Made by a program: the position numbers and the translations under genes. This document shows, piece by piece, positions 50,150 to 58,427 of a stretch of DNA of 64,000 bases. The notes under the pieces were generated by a model. That model saw nothing but the letters and a program-made list of their open reading frames with translations, made no database searches and was not told where the DNA came from. Each line of letters opens with the position of its first letter. Position 1 is the first letter of the stretch. Source of the DNA: Microseira sp041929235 (lineage in GTDB: Bacteria; Cyanobacteriota; Cyanobacteriia; Cyanobacteriales; Aerosakkonemataceae); assembly GCF_041929235.1 (NCBI RefSeq), contig NZ_JBHFNP010000045.1:1-64000 (forward strand), given 5' to 3'.

Positions 50150-51337
50150 TCATTTTACTGCCTTGATTTCCAGCAATTTTTTGACAGTTTCCAAATATTC
50201 CGGATCGGCGATCGCTGGCGCATCCGTACCGGGTTCGATAATTATATCACCAAGGGTCGCGATCGCTCTTTCGTTGATAGCATCGATGAGCAATTCTGGC
50301 ATGGTTATGTTGGATTCGGCAATATTTTTAATCGTGGAATTTGGATTGGATTGCTCGACTATGGCTTTGAGTACCTCAAGTTCTGGATAAGTTAATTGCG
50401 CGACAAACTCAGCCCATTCTGCATCTAAATCTGCGTCGGATTGCTCTTGAAGAAGACAAGGGGACGCGGAAAAAGGGAGACGCGGGGATACACCATCAAT
50501 AAATTCTGTTGATTCAAAATCGGCAGATCTTTCTTCTTTTCCACTAATAGATTCGCTGTCGCTGCGCCCACTGCTGCCCTCTTGAGAAAGGTTACTCTCC
50601 GAGTCTCCCTTTCTGGGCGTCAGAGCGTCTTCTTGGTCATCCGAAGCGGTTAGCAGTTTTTGAGTTTCGGGGGAAGTTAAGTCCTGAACTGGGGGGGTGA
50701 TGTCGTGGACTTCGATGTCTTCCATTTGCCATTCGTGGAATTGACTCCGCAGAAAATCGATTGTTTCCTGCAACCGTTGTTTTTCGGTTTTTTGAAAAGC
50801 AATTTCTTCTTTTAAATGCTGTAGTTCGGCGAGCAATTCGTTTTTGTTGGTTTCGGCTTTGTAATGTTGGGATTTGATCGATCGCACGGATAAATCCAGT
50901 TCTTCTTTCTGTTGGTTCAGGTGATAAATAGCTTCCTCCATAAGGCGCTTATCTTCACCCAAACCGATCAAAGCCAAAGTTAGCTCCTGCTTGGACTTTT
51001 GTTTCTCCCCGATTTGAACTTGCAGCCAATTTAATTGGTTTTGGCGATAATTGATTTGTTCCTGTATTTGGTCGGATTGATTGGCGATCGCCCACAAATC
51101 TTGCTGCAACAGGTGTTTCAACTTTTCCATCTGGCGAATTTCCACCTGTAGCGCCGTTAACACCCGTTTTTGGGCGATCCGGCGCTGGATATTCACCGCG
51201 ATCAACCCCGCAAAAGCAGCAGGGACCGTGAACACTCCTGCTAACAATGCGGTTTGAATGTTGCCCAAGACCAGCAAGGTCAGGGTAAAACCGACAATAA
51301 AGGTAACTGCACTCAAAAGCCACTCGTTGTTTATCAT
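50150..51337 (-). CDS. Membrane coiled-coil protein with TerB_C-like tail
   Basis: About 395 residues. Two hydrophobic segments at the N-terminus (WLLSAVTFIVGFTLTLLVLG; ALLAGVFTVPAAFAGLIAV) are followed by a coiled coil of about 160 residues and a low-complexity acidic linker. The C-terminal 90 residues (YPELEVLKAIVEQSNPNSTI, MPELLIDAINERAIATLGD, IIIEPG) resemble the end of TerB_C domains, where a MP-x-x-x-x-x-INE-x-A segment is conserved. TerB_C proteins occur with ATPases and Lhr-type helicases in proposed stress or phage defence operons. I start at the ATG of MINNEW, just before the first membrane helix; the frame extends 35 codons further. Membrane anchoring may position the system at the envelope. 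Confidence 0.72.
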   Translation of the reverse strand: MINNEWLLSAVTFIVGFTLTLLVLGNIQTALLAGVFTVPAAFAGLIAVNIQRRIAQKRVLTALQVEIRQMEKLKHLLQQDLWAIANQSDQIQEQINYRQNQLNWLQVQIGEKQKSKQELTLALIGLGEDKRLMEEAIYHLNQQKEELDLSVRSIKSQHYKAETNKNELLAELQHLKEEIAFQKTEKQRLQETIDFLRSQFHEWQMEDIEVHDITPPVQDLTSPETQKLLTASDDQEDALTPRKGDSESNLSQEGSSGRSDSESISGKEERSADFESTEFIDGVSPRLPFSASPCLLQEQSDADLDAEWAEFVAQLTYPELEVLKAIVEQSNPNSTIKNIAESNITMPELLIDAINERAIATLGDIIIEPGTDAPAIADPEYLETVKKLLEIKAVK

Positions 51338-51461
51338 AGCGATCGCTCTCTTTATTAAAGATCTAGATTGGGAACTGGAAGCCTCTTTTAGAGAATATAA
51401 AAATTCTAGTAGGATGCGACTAATGAAGACACTAAGCAACAAAAGTGGGGCGCACTAGCAA

Positions 51462-51776
51462 ATGACCAAAGCAGTGGGAATGGTTGAGGTGCTGGGGATT
51501 CCGGCGGTATCTGCCGTGGCAGATGTGATGGTAAAAGCTGCCCGCGTTACCTTTGTCGCCTACGAAAGCATCGATATCGGTTATGTCACCGTCATTGTTC
51601 GAGGAGATGTCGCCGAGGTGCTTTCCGCCGTTACAGCAGGGATAGAAGCTGCCAAAAACATCGATAGCATCGAGTCGCCCTTGCTTTCTTACCACGTCAT
51701 TCCCCGTCCCCACCCGAATCTGGATTTCGTGTTGCCAATTGGTTATGCTCCCGCCGTTGAACGATTCCGCGTATAA
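51462..51776 (+). CDS. Carboxysome shell protein, CcmK type (BMC-H), satellite copy
   Basis: A 104-residue single BMC domain: AVGMVEVLGIPAVSAVADVM, VKAARVTFVAYES and IVRGDVAEVLSAVTAGIEAA are typical of CcmK hexamer subunits of the carboxysome facets. The central pore loop, KIGSG in CcmK1 and CcmK2, reads SIDIG at residues 36-40, which would change pore charge. It is not next to ccmK1/2, ccmL or rbcL, so it is a satellite gene like ccmK3-6. It could not be assigned to a subclass from sequence memory. It is divergent from the TerB_C-like gene across 124 bases. Confidence 0.88.
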   Translation: MTKAVGMVEVLGIPAVSAVADVMVKAARVTFVAYESIDIGYVTVIVRGDVAEVLSAVTAGIEAAKNIDSIESPLLSYHVIPRPHPNLDFVLPIGYAPAVERFRV

Positions 51777-51886
51777 ATTTTTTCACCCGACTGGAGGAAC
51801 CAGAAGCCGGAATCAAAAACCGATCTTACAGCGTCAAGATCAATGTAAACACCGCACCCACATCTAGGCGCGTGGAGGGGCATAAA

Positions 51887-52744
51887 ATGAAACTTGGACT
51901 TCTGGTTACTACAGTACTACTCGTTACCCTTGGTTTAGCAGATCCGGGAAATGCATTTAATCGCCGACACCTCAGACAACTGCTAGACTCTGGTGAGTGT
52001 TCGGGATGCGACCTCAGAGGCGCTAATCTGAGGAATGCGGATTTGGCAGCAGCTACCCTGGATGATGCGGATCTCGAAGGTGCAGACTTGTCCGGCGCTA
52101 GACTCCGGGGTGCGGATCTCGACAATGCTAACCTACAGGGTGCCAATTTGAGAGATGCTGACTTGCGCCGCGCCAGATTAAGGCGCGCCAACATCGAGCA
52201 AGCAGATTTAAGGGGTGCGGATCTCGAAGGTGCCAATCTCACAAATGCCAACCTGCGGGATGCTCAGCTGAGAAATACTAATACTAGAAATGCTTTCCTC
52301 GATGGTGCGATTCTCGACGGTACAGATCTCCAGCGCGATCGTCCCTGGCGCGACGACAGATGGATCGGTTCCCGCCGTCGGGATGAGATTAACCGCATTT
52401 ATTGGGAAGTTTTGGGACGCGAAGTCGATCGCGAGGGTTTCAGGACTTGGGGCGATCGCTTAAATTCCGGTCGTTCCCTGGGCGATATCCGCCGCGAAAT
52501 TGCCAACAGCAGCGCAGCTAGAGACGCCATTAACCGCATTTATCGCCAAATTTTGGGTCGCGATGCCGATCGCGAGGGGTTGAGAACTTGGAGCGATCGC
52601 TTAGCGAGTGGAGATTCCCTCGACGAAATTCGCCGCCAAATCGAACGCAGCGAAGAAGCACGCCGCATCCAGCGCCACGAACCCAACCGCGATCGACCTT
52701 CTACCATTCCTGGCGGTCCAATTCGCATTCAACCCATCCGATAG
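51887..52744 (+). CDS. Secreted pentapeptide-repeat protein with two DUF4214 domains (copy 1)
   Basis: A 285-residue protein. A signal peptide (MKLGLLVTTVLLVTLGLADP, ending near NAF) is followed by about twenty A(D/N)LXX pentapeptide repeats (residues 38-145) that should form a right-handed quadrilateral beta helix. Two copies of a DUF4214 domain follow (RDEINRIYWEVLGREVDREG; RDAINRIYRQILGRDADREG), each near 45 residues, often seen in surface-layer or secreted proteins. The C-terminus ends IPGGPIRIQPIR. The ATG follows GGAGGGG with good spacing. Its paralogue lies at 54563. The function is probably extracellular. Confidence 0.87.
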   Translation: MKLGLLVTTVLLVTLGLADPGNAFNRRHLRQLLDSGECSGCDLRGANLRNADLAAATLDDADLEGADLSGARLRGADLDNANLQGANLRDADLRRARLRRANIEQADLRGADLEGANLTNANLRDAQLRNTNTRNAFLDGAILDGTDLQRDRPWRDDRWIGSRRRDEINRIYWEVLGREVDREGFRTWGDRLNSGRSLGDIRREIANSSAARDAINRIYRQILGRDADREGLRTWSDRLASGDSLDEIRRQIERSEEARRIQRHEPNRDRPSTIPGGPIRIQPIR

Positions 52745-53272
52745 GCAGAGAGAAGAGGCTACTTTTCCCATCTCGGCGACGAGGCGAATCGCTTCTCTCT
52801 ATTATCTTTTTCGCCTCTGCGCTTGTCACTGTGACTTATATCATGTCCGTTGAATCACCCGTAATAAAAACCTTCTCTTGTGCGTTGTCTTGTAGGGAAC
52901 ATCAATTGGTTAAAAGTTTTTTGACGCAGCTGTTGGATGTTCCCTACTCCTAATTATGGGTAATCGACCCGACATGATATTAAAGGAAAAGTTTGCCGCA
53001 ACTGCAAGCTTTTCCTGCAAAATTATTAATAATTAGCTCTACAACTCTGATTATATCCGAAAAATCAACCACAAAAGTTGGGGTAAATCTAGCAAGCGTG
53101 TCATCAGGGGCAAAGTCTTACAAAACCTCAGTTTGTCATATCTAGAACATGGCTAAAACTCTTATTCTTTCGTTCCACCCCTGTGGTAACTTTGGGCAGA
53201 TGAGTAGGAACTATATCTAGACGATTTAATAGGAAAATATAGCTTAAAAGCTTATATACCAATACTTTTAAA
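52745..53272. other. Intergenic region with a MITE-D copy and a long inverted repeat arm
   Basis: The region contains MITE-D at 52838-52980 and, at 53092-53115, the left arm of a 24-base inverted repeat whose other arm lies in the end of the FkbM gene. Between 53116 and 53272 the sequence is AT-rich with no open frame. Confidence 0.45.
52838..52980. mobile_element. MITE-D copy with ends ATATCATGTCCG and CGACATGATAT
   Basis: The left end ATATCATGTCCGTTGAATCA and right end TGGGTAATCGACCCGACATG (then ATAT) are near reverse complements over about 28 bases. The core (GGGAACATCAATTGG, then CAGCTGTTGGATGTTCCC) also folds back. A second full copy lies at 56802-56904 and a solo end at 33891-33916. 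Confidence 0.75.
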
Positions 53273-53302
53273 CTAACTTGCCCCTGATGACACGCTTGCT
53301 AC
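53092..53302. repeat. 24-base perfect inverted repeat spanning the FkbM 3' end
   Basis: Bases 53092-53115 (TAGCAAGCGTGTCATCAGG...) recur in reverse complement at 53279-53302, where they encode the last residues of the FkbM protein. The 160-base interval could loop out. It is either a large terminator hairpin or the scar of an inverted duplication. Confidence 0.72.
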
Positions 53303-54070
53303 ATCTAGCCTAACATACCAATCATCAAAATCGGAGATTTTTTCCAACTTCCTAACATATCCATTTTTAACTAGCAGTTCAAATATTTTTTCCCGCATTG
53401 GTGTAAAGTTGTGTTCGCAAGTGATTACTTTGAAGCTGTGTTTGCTGAAGTCAAAATTATTTAATATTTCAAATTCGCTACCTTCAGTATCAATAGACAG
53501 ATAATCAATATCTACTGGGGCTTCATGTTTTTCTAGTAATTCATTTAATGATATTGTTTTTACATCATAAGTATTACCTTTTTTTCTTCTTTCTTTATGT
53601 CTATCTTTATCGCTGTATGAATTGATAGTGGAGTATTCGGCAATTTCATTGAAATTAACTGTTGAACTTGAATCTTTCCAGACGCATCGAGTTTCTATTT
53701 TAGCGTTTCTGTTTTTTTTTAAATCATCGTGCCAACAAATAGCAGGCTCAGCAAGTATTCCAGTCCAGCCAAATTCCTTTTCTAGCAAGTATGTATTGCT
53801 TAAAGTGACACCGTTTGTTGCTCCAAACTCTACAAAATAACCGTTTTTCTTGAAATTCAATTGGGATAATACAAACAAATCTTGACGTATCTGTGAACGG
53901 GATTTTCGCAGATTTTTCAATACTTCCGCAGCGCGTTCTTCAGGCATACTGAGTAGTAACTCCATGTCTCTAGCCTTTCTCGCGGTCGCTTTTAGTGAGC
54001 TGTAGCGTGCGAGCTCGATATCAAAGCTCCGCAGGGATAACTGGATCATAGATTTTATTTTCTGCTTCAT
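53273..54070 (-). CDS. FkbM family SAM-dependent methyltransferase
   Basis: A 265-residue FkbM-type methyltransferase. GYFVEFGATNGVTLSNTYLL carries the SAM-binding loop, and VDIDYLSIDTEGSEFEILNN the conserved acidic motif; the C-terminal FKVITCEHNF is also typical. Members methylate sugars or small molecules on oxygen. It is more AT-rich than its neighbours, interrupts a pair of pentapeptide-repeat paralogues, and shares its last 24 bases with an upstream inverted copy. These features suggest that it came in by transfer. No glycosyltransferase neighbours help fix its substrate. Confidence 0.88.
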   Translation of the reverse strand: MKQKIKSMIQLSLRSFDIELARYSSLKATARKARDMELLLSMPEERAAEVLKNLRKSRSQIRQDLFVLSQLNFKKNGYFVEFGATNGVTLSNTYLLEKEFGWTGILAEPAICWHDDLKKNRNAKIETRCVWKDSSSTVNFNEIAEYSTINSYSDKDRHKERRKKGNTYDVKTISLNELLEKHEAPVDIDYLSIDTEGSEFEILNNFDFSKHSFKVITCEHNFTPMREKIFELLVKNGYVRKLEKISDFDDWYVRLDVASVSSGAS

Positions 54071-54404
54071 AATCGCCTTTATATAGCAACATATAAAAAC
54101 TGGTCTTTAAGCGCAACTTTCCCGTTTTTGATGTTCGAGATGTCTGGGATTGCTCGACCGCAATAATATGGTAAGTTACTGGTAAAGTATCACATCAAAG
54201 ATTTGTTTGACTGATTGTTTTATTATTTCTTAACCCAGATTCCCCACGCTCAACTGCCACATAGACAGTGGCAGAAGCGTAAAAGTGAATGATTGGGATA
54301 AATTTGCAGCGGAAGTTGCCCCCTGGGGGGCAACTTCTGGCTAAACACTGGTTCCCCCAAGTGCCCCGCCGTATCCGCAGCAAGGAAGCCAACCCCAATC
54401 TACC
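54071..54404. other. AT-rich intergenic sequence with a GGAAGTTGCC hairpin
   Basis: Bases 54310-54345 contain CGGAAGTTGCCCC and GGGGCAACTTC, a perfect hairpin; a related GGAAGTTGCCCC sequence follows the halogenase gene at about 17219. The remaining part is AT-rich with no clear gene. Confidence 0.4.
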
Positions 54405-54482
54405 TTAAACCATCCCTGGCGGTTCAGTTTGCATCCAACCCATGGGATAGAAACGCATTTCACCCAACTGGAGGAACCCAGG
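54405..54482 (+). pseudogene. Remnant of a third pentapeptide/DUF4214 paralogue (3' end plus next upstream region)
   Basis: Bases 54405-54445 match the last codons of copy 1 (CCATCCCTGGCGG against CCATTCCTGGCGG, then CATCCAACCCAT). Bases 54457-54480 (TTTCACCCAACTGGAGGAAC) match the sequence 100 bases upstream of copy 1 at 51780. So a former tandem unit ended here, and the unit at 54563 began with the same leader. Confidence 0.6.
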
Positions 54483-54562
54483 AAAGGATACAACGGTCAT
54501 TATTTACAAGTAAGTGTTATATATCATCGCCTAACGACGTGCAAGCAGTTGAGGCGCCTTGT

Positions 54563-55774
54563 ATGAAATTTCCCATTCTGACAACCACTGCTTTATTACT
54601 CGCGATTGGGTTAGCAACTCCGGCAAGTGCAGCCAGTCTGCGAGACATTAGACAACTTGCACAAACTAACTCTTGTGCAAAGTGCGATCTTAGCGGCGTT
54701 CAGTTGAACTATGCCGACCTGAGAAATGCTGACCTCAGAGATGCCGACCTCAGGAATGCCGACCTGCGGGGTGCAAATCTCAGAAATGCCAATCTCAGAA
54801 ATGCCGACCTGCGGGGTGCTTACCTCGATGGTGCAAACTTAGAGCAAGCCGATTTAAGAGGTGCGGCGGAAGATGGTGCCAATCTGAGGAATGCCAACCT
54901 GAGAAATGCCAACTTGAGAGGTGTTGACGCAAGAAATGCCTATCTCGATGGTGCCAACCTCAGCGGCACAATAGTCACGCAATATTATGGCTATGACCCC
55001 TATTATCGGTATGACTCTGATTACCGATACGACCCCTATTATCGGTATGACTCATATGATCGATACGACCCCTATTATCGGTATGGCTACAATGACCGCT
55101 ATTATCGGCGACGCTATAGCTACGATGATATTAACCGGATTTATCGCGAAGTTCTGGGGCGCGATGCCGATCGGCAGGGGTTGCTAACTTGGAGCGATCG
55201 CTTAACCAGAGGTCGTTCGCTCAACGATATCCGCCGCGAAATTGCTAATAGTTCCGAAGCCAGGTCAGCAGTTAACCAAATTTATCGCGAAGTTTTGGGG
55301 CGCGATGCCGATTCTAGGGGACTGAATACTTGGACAAATCGCTTAGCCAGTGGAGATTCCTTAAGCGAGATTCGCCGTCAAATTGAGCGCAGCGAAGAAG
55401 TTAGAGACAGAATTGGCTCCAACACACCCGTCCGCATCCAGCCCATCTCCCCCATCTACCAACAACCCATCTACCAACAACGCAACTTCAATCAACCGAC
55501 TACACCCCTACCAAACGGCCCGGTTCGCATCCAACCGCTCCAACCTGGAGGCAGTACGGCGACCGATTTCAGTCGCCCAGTTGAGCGGAGAGACTCTGAA
55601 ATCGAGATTCGCCGCCGTCGCAGCAGCAGTACAAGCGAACCAGTACGCATCCAGCCCATCGCTCCATTTGGCGAACAACAGATCGCACCACCCCCACCAC
55701 CCGCTGCACCACCCAGCTTTAATCAACCTGGGACTATACCCAGCGGTCCGGTTCGCATCCAACCGATCCAATAG
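54563..55774 (+). CDS. Secreted pentapeptide-repeat/DUF4214 protein, copy 2, with Tyr-rich and QPI repeats
   Basis: A 403-residue paralogue of copy 1. A signal peptide (MKFPILTTTALLLAIGLATP, ASA) precedes pentapeptide repeats (LRNADLRDADLRNADLRGAN-like, about residues 45-145). A Tyr/Asp/Arg-rich insert (YDPYYRYDS units, about 150-185) has a 36-base DNA period, with GACCCCTATTATCGGTATG at 54995, 55031 and 55067. Two DUF4214 domains follow (INRIYREVLGRDADRQG; VNQIYREVLGRDADSRG). The tail has repeated GPVRIQPI units and polyproline. The beta helix and DUF4214 suggest a surface or matrix protein. I start at MKFPIL, where the signal peptide begins. Confidence 0.86.
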   Translation: MKFPILTTTALLLAIGLATPASAASLRDIRQLAQTNSCAKCDLSGVQLNYADLRNADLRDADLRNADLRGANLRNANLRNADLRGAYLDGANLEQADLRGAAEDGANLRNANLRNANLRGVDARNAYLDGANLSGTIVTQYYGYDPYYRYDSDYRYDPYYRYDSYDRYDPYYRYGYNDRYYRRRYSYDDINRIYREVLGRDADRQGLLTWSDRLTRGRSLNDIRREIANSSEARSAVNQIYREVLGRDADSRGLNTWTNRLASGDSLSEIRRQIERSEEVRDRIGSNTPVRIQPISPIYQQPIYQQRNFNQPTTPLPNGPVRIQPLQPGGSTATDFSRPVERRDSEIEIRRRRSSSTSEPVRIQPIAPFGEQQIAPPPPPAAPPSFNQPGTIPSGPVRIQPIQ

Positions 55775-55881
55775 GAGCGGGTGTGCTCCAGGAGATGGGG
55801 AGATGGGGAGATGGGGAGAATGTTGATTCAATTTCCCCTTTGCCCCTGGAGCACCTTTTGCCCCTCTGCTCAAGAAGCCTA

Positions 55882-56769
55882 CTAGGCGAGGAAAAAGATG
55901 TTTTGATTGGGATCGTCCTGAGTCAACTGTAGGGATGATACGTTTTCCACTATAGCTACGCGATCGCCAGTATTAGTAAGAATGCTCACAGCCGGTAGAT
56001 CTACTCCTCCCACGCGCACTGTCCCACCAGTCGCAATATTGTAGTCGCTCGGTCTTCCCGCTAGCTGAACCGCATCTCGATTGCGCTCAAAGTTCTTGAT
56101 GTAAGCATAGTCGCCGTCGCCCCTGCCCACGTAAAATCTTTGAGCAAACGCATTAGCAGGGCTTCTGCCTACGCCCAAAATAAAGGTATCAAACCCGCCA
56201 GAACCTGTCAGTAAATCGAGTTCACCGACTCCCAAACTTACGGGTCTAATATCGGGCATATCCCTGCTAGCAATAACATCCACTTGTACTCCGACCACAC
56301 CCGTTTGCTGACCGATCCCAGTAACAATGTCATCCCCGCTTGTGCCTGTAAATACAGCCAATCGAGTTTCTAATTGTCCGTTCCGAATAAAGTGAGCCTT
56401 TCCAGAAGCGAATTCACCCCTAGCAACAGCTGCTGCTACATCGGTATTGCGGGATAGGTAAAACGATTCGTTGAAACCCGCTTCCCTAACGATGACGGGG
56501 GCGCCGGGACGGCGTTCGTTTTCCCCATATAAAATAAAGTGTTGTAGTCCCGAAGCGAGTTCCCTTCTTGCTACAGCAGCTGCTACATCCGGATTTAGTC
56601 GCAAATACTCTGATTCGTTCCATTGGGATGAGACGAGAACGCGGCCTTCTCCGATACCAAAGCGTTGAAAGTGTTCCAGTGCCGAACCGATAGATCGTGA
56701 CGCTACAGCTGCTCTCACGTCAGGGTTTCTCTCCAGGTAAAAACGTTCGTCAAAAATTGCAAATGACAT
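55882..56769 (-). CDS. Repeat protein with RTX-like C-terminus
   Basis: A 295-residue protein. Three repeats of about 45 residues fill residues 1-135 (FDERFYLERNPDVRAAVASR, NESEYLRLNPDVAAAVARRE, NESFYLSRNTDVAAAVARGE), each ending in HF..FGE..R. The C-terminal half has a calcium-binding-type GELDLLTGSGGFDTFILG, GRGDGDYAYIKNFERNRDAV block found at the end of RTX/hemolysin-type proteins exported by type I secretion. No N-terminal signal peptide is seen, consistent with that route. The function is probably extracellular and structural. It is convergent with the paralogue at 54563. Confidence 0.8.
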   Translation of the reverse strand: MSFAIFDERFYLERNPDVRAAVASRSIGSALEHFQRFGIGEGRVLVSSQWNESEYLRLNPDVAAAVARRELASGLQHFILYGENERRPGAPVIVREAGFNESFYLSRNTDVAAAVARGEFASGKAHFIRNGQLETRLAVFTGTSGDDIVTGIGQQTGVVGVQVDVIASRDMPDIRPVSLGVGELDLLTGSGGFDTFILGVGRSPANAFAQRFYVGRGDGDYAYIKNFERNRDAVQLAGRPSDYNIATGGTVRVGGVDLPAVSILTNTGDRVAIVENVSSLQLTQDDPNQNIFFLA

Positions 56770-56801
56770 TTTAATAGTTCCCCCTTGAAGTTTTAGATTT
56801 C

Positions 56802-56904
56802 ATATCATGTCAGGCTTTTCACCCATAATTAAAACTCTCCCCGTCCCCGTGTCCCCGCGTCTGGGCGTCAGTCCTAACTATGGGTAATCAAACGGACATG
56901 ATAT
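56802..56904. mobile_element. MITE-D copy 2
   Basis: The ends ATATCATGTC and GACATGATAT are perfect inverted repeats, continued imperfectly for about 15 more bases (ACCCATAATTA opposite TAACTATGGGT). The core differs from the copy at 52838. It lies upstream of the RTX-like gene. Confidence 0.75.
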
Positions 56905-56980
56905 GAGATGGAAATTCATCTGAAATTTAGTTTCATTTGACCCAAATGCAATGATTTAGTTCCAACTACGATAAAAATTA

Positions 56981-58255
56981 TCAGTTCGCCCCCTGGTCGC
57001 ACATCCCCCTAGCGGCTAGCCATGCAGTTGTCCAAGCACTTTGGAAGTTAAATCCACCCGTAACGCCATCGATATCGAGAATTTCGCCAGCAAAGAACAA
57101 ACCGGGCACTATCCGACTTTCCATTGTTTTAAAATTGACCTCGTTTAAACGGACGCCGCCGCAGGTAACAAATTCTTCCTTGAAAACGCCCTTCCCCTGA
57201 ATTTGATATTTGCCTTCGCAAAGTTCTTGAATCAGTTGATTTAGTACTTTGTTAGATAACTCGGCCCATTTTTGTTCTGCATCAATACCTACATAAGTAA
57301 CTAACTGCTGCCACAGGCGTCGCGGCAGGAGAACTGGGCAATTAGCAGCTATTTGGCGTCGCGCTAACTGGGATCTAACGGCTAGTAGTTGTTGGTGTAA
57401 ATTTTCCCGATTGGATTGCGGTAGCCAGTTAATTACCAGGGTTGTTTGATAGTTACAATCGTGGAGCAATCTAGCACCCCAAGCCGAAAGTTTCAGTACG
57501 GCAGGGCCGCTTAAACCCCAGTGAGTGACGAGTAATGCGCCGGTTTGTTCTAAAGCGGTTTTACCCGCGATTGGCAATCGCAAGCGGGCGCTATCAACGC
57601 TAACACCGGCTAAATCTTCTAGTCTTTTATCTTTAATGTTAAAGGTAAACAGGGAGGGGACTGGCGGTTCGATCTGGTGTCCTAATGACTGGGCAATTTG
57701 GTAGCCTATCGGGTTACTGCCAGTGGCGAGCAGGATGCGATCGCACTGCAAACTTCCTCCCGCTTTCAACTCAATCTCAAATCTGTGGGTAATTGGTAAT
57801 GGGTCATTGGTAATGGGTAATTGCTCCTGTACCTTGATGCCAACTACGGACATGCCGATGCGAATTTTTACCCCGACTTCCTTCGCTGCCTCGTAAAGAC
57901 AGTCCACAATTGTTTCCGAATTATCTGTAATCGGGAACATGCGTCCATCCGATTCGGTTTTGAGCTTAACGCCCCGCGACTCAAACCAAGCAACGGTATC
58001 GCGGGGTTGAAAGCGATTGAACGCGCCGTGCAAAGCTTTTCCACCTCTGGGATAATATTGCACCAATAAAGCCGGGTCGAAGCAGGCATGGGTGACATTG
58101 CAGCGACCCCCACCAGAAATGCGGACTTTTGTCAAGGGTTGCCGTCCGGCTTCGAGTAACGTGACAATGGCGTCGGGATTGGCAGAGGCAGCTCTGATCG
58201 CGCCAAAAAAACCCGCTGCCCCACCCCCAATAACTGCTATCTTCAAAAGTTGCAC
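56981..58255 (-). CDS. HI0933-like NAD(P)/FAD-dependent oxidoreductase
   Basis: A 424-residue flavoprotein with the FAD-binding VIGGGAAGFFGAIRAA and the family's GRKVRISGGGRCNVT-like motif (TKVRISGGGRCNVTHA). The C-terminal ending GEILDIDGVTGGFNFQSAWT is characteristic. Members are called BaiN/RdsA or aminoacetone-oxidase-like; the true substrate is unknown. It lies 10 bases after the rubredoxin gene, so the two are probably one operon and rubredoxin may carry its electrons. Confidence 0.92.
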   Translation of the reverse strand: MQLLKIAVIGGGAAGFFGAIRAASANPDAIVTLLEAGRQPLTKVRISGGGRCNVTHACFDPALLVQYYPRGGKALHGAFNRFQPRDTVAWFESRGVKLKTESDGRMFPITDNSETIVDCLYEAAKEVGVKIRIGMSVVGIKVQEQLPITNDPLPITHRFEIELKAGGSLQCDRILLATGSNPIGYQIAQSLGHQIEPPVPSLFTFNIKDKRLEDLAGVSVDSARLRLPIAGKTALEQTGALLVTHWGLSGPAVLKLSAWGARLLHDCNYQTTLVINWLPQSNRENLHQQLLAVRSQLARRQIAANCPVLLPRRLWQQLVTYVGIDAEQKWAELSNKVLNQLIQELCEGKYQIQGKGVFKEEFVTCGGVRLNEVNFKTMESRIVPGLFFAGEILDIDGVTGGFNFQSAWTTAWLAARGMCDQGAN

Positions 58256-58265
58256 AAAAAATCGA

Positions 58266-58427
58266 CTAATCTAAGGGTTCAAAATCTGATTTGGCTGCCC
58301 CGCAAACGGGACAAACCCAATCATCCGGAATATCTTCAAACGGCGTACCCGGTTCGATGCCGCCATCTGGGTCGCCTTGCTCTGGGTCGTAAACATAGCC
58401 GCAAACCGAGCATACGTATTGTTGCAT
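58266..58427 (-). CDS. Rubredoxin
   Basis: A 53-residue rubredoxin with CSVCGYVYDPEQGDPDGGI and WVCPVCGAAKSDFEPLD, giving two C-x2-C iron ligand pairs. I start at MQQYVCSVCGY because AGGAGA lies just before it and the family begins there; the frame is open for 20 codons upstream. It precedes the HI0933-like flavoprotein gene by ten bases. It lacks the C-terminal membrane anchor of RubA. Confidence 0.92.
   Translation of the reverse strand: MQQYVCSVCGYVYDPEQGDPDGGIEPGTPFEDIPDDWVCPVCGAAKSDFEPLD

Noticed and set aside
51826..52251. Minus-strand frame of 141 codons opposite the pentapeptide repeats
   Set aside because: The Leu/Ser/Ala-rich repeat is the reverse reading of the A(D/N)LXX codons, not an independent gene.
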